A DNA stretch of 64,000 nucleotides from Cornus controversa. Lineage: Eukaryota > Streptophyta > Magnoliopsida > Cornales > Cornaceae. The notes beneath the pieces were generated by a model. It was not told the origin of the DNA, did no database searches, and worked only from the letters and a program-made list of their open reading frames with translations. The stretch lies in assembly GCA_026545225.1 (NCBI GenBank), contig CM048854.1:29487230-29551229 (forward strand). The letters are read 5' to 3'. Below, piece by piece: positions 59,520 through 64,000 of this stretch. Position 1 is the stretch's first letter. Every line of letters begins with the position of its first letter. Position numbers and translations under genes: made by a program.

Positions 59520-59950
59520 TTTGAATGAGTGTGTATTGTTTTGTTTGCTAGGAAAGAAGGAAGGGAGGTTGAAGAAAGATAAGAAGGAAGAAATAAATTT
59601 TATCCGTTTAATTGAGAGGAGGCAAGGAGAGAAAAGAAAATAGGATGGATGAGTCGTTCGTCCTTTTTTACAAATTTTTATCTTTAGACCGAAGATAAAA
59701 AGGAAGAAATACAAGGCTATTAAAAATGTTTTAAAATATAAAACTATGCTTTTGATTTTTTTATAAACTCAAACAAATAAATAGTGATGGGTATAATGGT
59801 AAACATAATTTAAAACTCTCTTTCTTTTGCTCCTAACCAAACAAAAAGAAAGAAGAATACAATATCTTCCACAGGGATGTCTCATCCATCTATTCTTCTC
59901 TCTCTTTCATTCAATTTTTCCTTCGTACCAAACGAAACATAAGAAATTTG
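59520..59950. mobile_element. Possible inverted-repeat MITE
   Basis: The left part is GTTTTGTTTGCTAGGAAAGA followed by purine-rich DNA. The right part is pyrimidine-rich and ends CCTTCGTACCAAACGAAAC, whose complement GTTTCGTTTGGTACGAAGG resembles the left. The layout resembles the Tourist-like elements in this window but the ends differ, and no target duplication is clear. Confidence 0.4.
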
Positions 59951-60761
59951 GAGGAAGAAAAGAGAAGTCCACTTTTATAGTATATTTGGTAAGTTGGAAC
60001 TTATTTAAATATGGTAGTCTATTTTTCCATATAATGATTTATATTTTCCCCTAAATGTCATTTCAATTAATAATAACTTTTTGACCTAAAATATTCTTTT
60101 ATATCAAACTCTTGAAAGAATTAGTATTCAGTGTCATTATATCATATATGCCATATTGACATTTCAAAATCTCAATGTGCAATTCAATCACAATATGTTT
60201 TGGTAAGGAGTATTTGTGATGGCTTAAACACTTTGATTTTTTTTACTGTTGTTCAGTCTCACTTTGTACTGTCATTCAAAGCCAAAATGTTGATCAATGT
60301 ATCCCCACTAATTTTCTATCAATTTCATCTTTTACTTGGCAACACAAAACCTATGCTAATATCAGCCTACTAAAACCTGCAAAAGTTCTCTGCCAAGCAT
60401 ATATGCTTCTCTATCATTACACTCCAAGACTAGAGAATGTGAAATAGCCTTGGACCAACCAATGTTTGAAAAGTAAAATCACCTCTTTTGTGTCAAGTAA
60501 TTTCCACAAAATGGGCATGCTATATATTGAGCTTTTGGTGAAGGAAAATGATAAAAGTCAACAACTTGACTGATGTGGCAGTCATTAGATAAACACTGAA
60601 GAGGAGTTATCTAATACTACTGACTAAGAGTAACACTATCTATTGGAGTCGCACAAAAACCCGATTCGGCATTGTAGCATTATTACTAAAGACCAACAAT
60701 TCAATGTGCAGTAAACTCTGTCAAACAGAACATTTCATTAGGCAGTTAGTTTATCCTATCA
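59951..60761. other. Gene-free spacer
   Basis: This is AT-rich DNA with no recognisable gene or repeat. Short open frames here (60131-60373 for example) show no domain. Confidence 0.5.
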
Positions 60762-61008
60762 AAGAAAAATTTCCAAATGGAGATAATGCCAGTTTTTCAA
60801 ATATATATGACAAATCTTGCACATTTACATCTTCAAAACGATGGCTTTACCCGGGCCATCCTCGCTGGTACACTAAATGTTCCAATTCTCTATAGGTTCT
60901 CGACATTAGCGGAAATCATTTGTCTGGCACTGCTGCAGGTTGATTTTCCAGCTTCCTGTATGCAAAATCTATGCAGAGTCCAGGTGCTTTGAACTTATTT
61001 GAAATTAG
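60762..61008 (+). pseudogene. LRR receptor-like protein fragment, copy 1
   Basis: One frame gives NLAHLHLQNDGFTRAILAGT (about 60812-60871), and a shifted frame gives LDISGNHLSGTAAG (about 60900-60941). These are two successive plant extracellular LRR units (L..L.L..N.FTG and L.LS.N.LSG). A frameshift and an in-frame stop separate them, and nothing upstream or downstream continues the repeat series, so it is a decayed fragment of a receptor-like protein or kinase. It is about 95% identical to 62633-62967 but lacks roughly 94 bp present there. Confidence 0.65.
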
Positions 61009-62125
61009 AAGTTCATGAAATAGAATTGTGGTTCAGGCTTGACAAGAGTGGGAGCATCTGATTGGTGAATAGGGCATATTAGCTTGGCAAGTGAAATGGG
61101 CGTGACGCAAAGTGCTCTGGATTGGAGGAATTGCATGGCAGTTCCAACATCTTCATCCACGAGCTTAGCAACTTCATGTTCTGTCTCATCATTTACCACT
61201 TATTCCAGTTACACTGATTGCATCCACCTCCATTCGTGTCTCTAATCCCTATAAATATTGGAAAAGCAAATACAGTTATGAAGTTAAATATAAGAAAACT
61301 TGGGAAATATAAATTATAGCATTTTTTCTTCAAATGTGCTCAAAACATGTCAAAACTATCTCTTCTTTGTTACCTCAACTGACGGCGGTTGGGATGTCAG
61401 CCACAAGTTGGGCCACTGCATGGCAAAAAGGGTGTCAAGCCATGTCTCATGATGACCTAGAATATATTAAACGTGCATTCAAGCTAGGAAATACTCTATT
61501 CCATAGTATTCTACGAAAGAAAACTGTCATTGGCCAACTGCAAGCATATTTAAAAGACAAGGTCTAAAATGACAGAGAAAAGGGGGAACCAAAAGCAAAT
61601 CCGGAAGATAACATATTTCTTTTAGCAAAAATGATATGGCACAGACCTTGTAGCAGCAGGGGTAAGTTCCTGCAAAGCCTTTGCTCTTTCTGCTATCTTG
61701 TCTCCAAATCACTCTTAAAGAGAGAGAGATGTCAATGTGAAGCAACAGTAAAAAGCAACAATATGCAAGGATAAATGAAAATAATTGCAAAACCAGATTT
61801 TTAGTAAGGTAGCCAACGTTCTCCCCTCATTGTAATATATTTACACATTTCTTAAACATACTTGTCCTTTTTTGTCAACTCTTTCAACTATATCAATCAC
61901 ATGTTACATAGACAGTGTTTCCTTTCCATAAACAAAATTTCTAATGTGCCTTGGAAACTGCCTTCCACATTTAATTATATACATAATTTAAACTAGCCAT
62001 TCAGCTATACTATGGGATCTGTGGCTTGTCCAGGTCGAGACCACACCCTTCAGCATGGCAGGTGGATGTGGCACAGTGGCAGTGACTGTTGTCCTGGGAG
62101 TTGTTAGGGCAAGAAAAGGGCTGCA
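61005..62125 (-). pseudogene. UNE12-type bHLH transcription factor pseudogene
   Basis: Remnants of successive exons appear in the right order on the - strand. First, 62125-61995: ATVPHPPAM, then GQATDP and HSIAE from the region before and in the basic helix. Second, about 61720-61646: KIAERAKALQELTPAAT, the first helix. Third, about 61500-61380: AVAQLVADIP, downstream of the second helix. Last, 61230-61005: [38 protein letters not shown] and VKPEP, the C-terminus. From memory Arabidopsis UNE12 has GTERQVAKLMEENVGAAMQL and ALCMMPISLAMAIYH there. Frameshifts lie within GQATDP/HSIAE and just before NDETEHE, the basic-region arginines are partly lost, and the second helix is barely legible. Retained introns mean it arose by DNA duplication, not retrocopying. 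Confidence 0.75.
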
Positions 62126-62632
62126 AGAGAATGCAAGAATTAAAGTACGAATATTTAAACAAAAGGTCAAAACAAATCAAGAACAGTCATTTTACACACT
62201 TTGAAGCTCTGGAACAGGGCAATCTGCAACCCCAAAAAGCCATAAAATGAGAATCAGAACACATACTCACAAAATATACAGAGAGGGAGAGAGAGAGAGA
62301 GAGATGGACCAACGAAACTAGCTCTATCAAAGTGACTCCAGCAATGAAGGTGAAATATATGGTGGCCAATCTGGAAGTCCTCCAGCGATGGGGGTCCTGA
62401 AAGGTGGCTAATCAGGAGGCAATTGTTAGAGGAAGGGCTCCAACAAGAGAGAGAGAGAGAGAAGTTCTCTTTGTAAGTCATACTCCGTATAGTCGGTCAA
62501 AGCTTCTTTTCTCCATTCAATTTTACTGATCTAAGAGCCCAAGAAGAGCTTGATACTTGGATTGAACAAGAGAATTAAGCAGACAGAAATTACTCTCCTC
62601 CAAGAAAGTTAATAGAAACCAAAAGACACACC
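62126..62632. other. Spacer between pseudogenes
   Basis: It contains two (GA)n tracts (62281-62304 and 62447-62462). N-terminal exons of the bHLH relic would be expected here on the - strand, but I could not recognise them. No other gene is seen. Confidence 0.45.
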
Positions 62633-62967
62633 ACAAAGAAAATTTTCCAAATGGAGATAATGCCATGTTTTTCAAATATATATGACAAATCTTGCACATT
62701 TACATCTTCAAAATGATGGCTTTACCCGAGCCATCCTTGCTGGTACACTAATGTTCCAATTCTCTATAGGTTCTCGACATTAGCGGCTATCATTTGTCTG
62801 GCACTGCTGCAGATTGATTTTCCAGCTTTCTGGAACAGCGCTGTTTTCTCTTGGCTCCTACCAATTTCTTGGCAACATTCCAGTGTCAAAACCCTTCCAC
62901 TAAAATGGGCTGGAATACCTGTATGCAAAATCCATGCAGAGTAGGTGCTTTGAACTTATATTAAAAT
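62633..62967 (+). pseudogene. LRR receptor-like protein fragment, copy 2
   Basis: This is a near-identical repeat of 60762-61008, with the same LAHLHLQNDGFTRAILAG frame (about 62690-62745) and LDI(S)GYHLSGTAA in a shifted frame. It keeps about 94 extra bases (62830-62922) with an LRR-like FLGNIPVS stretch, so it is the more complete copy. Like copy 1 it is disrupted and has no start, signal peptide or kinase part. Confidence 0.65.
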
Positions 62968-63081
62968 ACTTTCCAAAAAATCAGGCTTCTACAAACGGAT
63001 TAGGGAATATATCCAATGATCCTAACAAATAACAACCAACAACAATAAACATCCTGAGAAGTGCACAAATCCACGTACCAC

Positions 63082-64000
63082 TTAGGCTTGGACATTCATG
63101 TTTTCCTTTGGCACAAACTTCTGAATCATTGTGATGAGTGCAGGGTCTTGACCAGTAGTGTAGAGTGGATCTAGTAACATAGAAAAAGTAGACACATCCG
63201 GTGAAAAACCCCTTTTGGTCATTTCTTCTAAAAGTGCCACTGCCTTGTCACATTTTACCCTTTTAAGACATCCTTTAATTATAGTGTTGTAAGTAACGCT
63301 GTTTGGCAAGCAACCATTCTCTTCCATTTTCCTGAGCAGCTCTTCTGCTTCCTCTGGTACGCCTTCCAGACAAAGTCCACGTATAAGTATATTATACGTA
63401 ATAACATCAGGCTGTATCTCTTTGAAGGAAAGTTTATCAAAAAGATCCCAAGCAACATCAAATTTTCCATGTTTGCAAAGTCCATCAATGAGGATATTGT
63501 AAATATAAATATGAGAATTTAATCCACGGCTTTCCATCTTGTGAAATATTGACATTGCTTCAGAAATGTGCCCATTTTTGCACAGGCCATCCAAAAGGAC
63601 AACGCGCGTGTAAGTATCTGGAATTTGGCCCCTATCTTGCATCTCATTCAGAAGCTTTCTCGCTGCAGCACATCTACCATTTCGGAACAACACCTGCAGC
63701 ATAGTGTTGTAAGTATCAATTTTAGGTTCCAATCCTTTACTGATCATTTCTCGCAAGAGATTCATGGCCTCATCAGTCTTCATCTGCATGCAATATCCAT
63801 TGATTAAAGTGCTATAGGTGATAGTATCAGGCACAATTCCCCTGTCCACCATGGAATTGAATACTTTCATTGCTTCATCCATCTGGCCTTGCAAACAATA
63901 TCCATTGAATAAAGTATTGTAAGTGACTACATCAGGATCCTCACCTCTTTGAATCATGATTTCAACTATACTCTCTGCATCTTTTACCATCCCTTCTTTG
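63082..64000 (-). CDS. P-class pentatricopeptide repeat protein, C-terminal part
   Basis: The frame is open from the window edge to the TAG stop at 63084-63082; the true start lies beyond 64000. At least 306 residues are visible. Seven full 35-residue PPR motifs and partial ones at both ends are evident, with units such as VTYNTLFNGYCLQGQMDEAM, ITYSTLINGYCMQMKTDEAM, YIYNILIDGLCKHGKFDVAW and VTYNTIIKGCLKRVKCDKAV. There are no E, DYW or SMR extensions, so it is P class. The NGYC/DGLCK style is that of the Rf-like subgroup. Such proteins bind specific organellar RNAs, usually in mitochondria; targeting cannot be checked because the N-terminus is outside. The 3' end lies about 115 bp from LRR fragment copy 2. 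The frame is unbroken, so the gene is probably functional. Confidence 0.93.
   Translation of the reverse strand, partial: KEGMVKDAESIVEIMIQRGEDPDVVTYNTLFNGYCLQGQMDEAMKVFNSMVDRGIVPDTITYSTLINGYCMQMKTDEAMNLLREMISKGLEPKIDTYNTMLQVLFRNGRCAAARKLLNEMQDRGQIPDTYTRVVLLDGLCKNGHISEAMSIFHKMESRGLNSHIYIYNILIDGLCKHGKFDVAWDLFDKLSFKEIQPDVITYNILIRGLCLEGVPEEAEELLRKMEENGCLPNSVTYNTIIKGCLKRVKCDKAVALLEEMTKRGFSPDVSTFSMLLDPLYTTGQDPALITMIQKFVPKENMNVQA

Noticed and set aside
61334-61567. 77-codon open frame on the + strand
   Set aside because: It is antisense to the bHLH relic, where the - strand shows AVAQLVADIP, and has no domain of its own.

Overview
The window is nuclear DNA of a flowering plant, almost certainly a eudicot. 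It is AT-rich, carries many (AT)n and (GA)n microsatellites, and has GT/AG introns, Ty1/copia and Ty3/gypsy fossils, TRIMs, many small inverted-repeat transposons, and plant-only gene families (a CTR1/EDR1-type Raf-like kinase, a P-class PPR protein, an LRR receptor-like fragment and an UNE12-type bHLH relic). No bacterial, viral or CRISPR-like system was found.

Layout. 0-15 kb is gene-poor: a diverged direct duplication (about 310-760 and 6158-6690), a roughly 200-bp minisatellite interrupted by a MITE (1.1-2.1 kb), and Tourist, Mutator-like and Stowaway MITEs. 15.7-37.1 kb holds one large + strand gene, a 945-residue CTR1-like MAPKKK in 15 coding exons. All junctions were placed by eye, are GT/AG and keep the frame. 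Intron 3 is 11.3 kb long because it contains a hAT-like MITE and two copia fossils in opposite orientations. Intron 12 contains a back-to-back TRIM pair. The kinase has Trp in place of the HRD arginine, and its first exon contains a tandem duplication of a Ser-rich LQR motif.

38.9-42.5 kb is a tandem TRIM array cut by a truncated Ty3/gypsy element. 42.5-51.2 kb is transposon debris: hAT-like MITEs with 8-bp target duplications, a GC-richer block that may come from mitochondrial DNA, and a second copy of the Tourist element. 51.44-52.10 kb is an intact intronless gene for a membrane-anchored TPR protein. 52.6-59.4 kb is an AT-rich tandem array split by a 6.5-kb copia fossil on the - strand, which itself carries a probable solo LTR.

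60.7-63.0 kb contains two nearly identical LRR receptor-like fragments flanking a decayed, intron-retaining UNE12/bHLH pseudogene. 63.08-64.00 kb is the 3' end of a PPR gene on the - strand that runs off the window.

The intact genes are unrelated in function and do not form a cluster. The most notable host observations are the non-RD kinase motif, the exon-1 duplication, a possible 3'-UTR intron that could expose the kinase mRNA to nonsense-mediated decay, and the paired pseudogenes at 60.7-63 kb.
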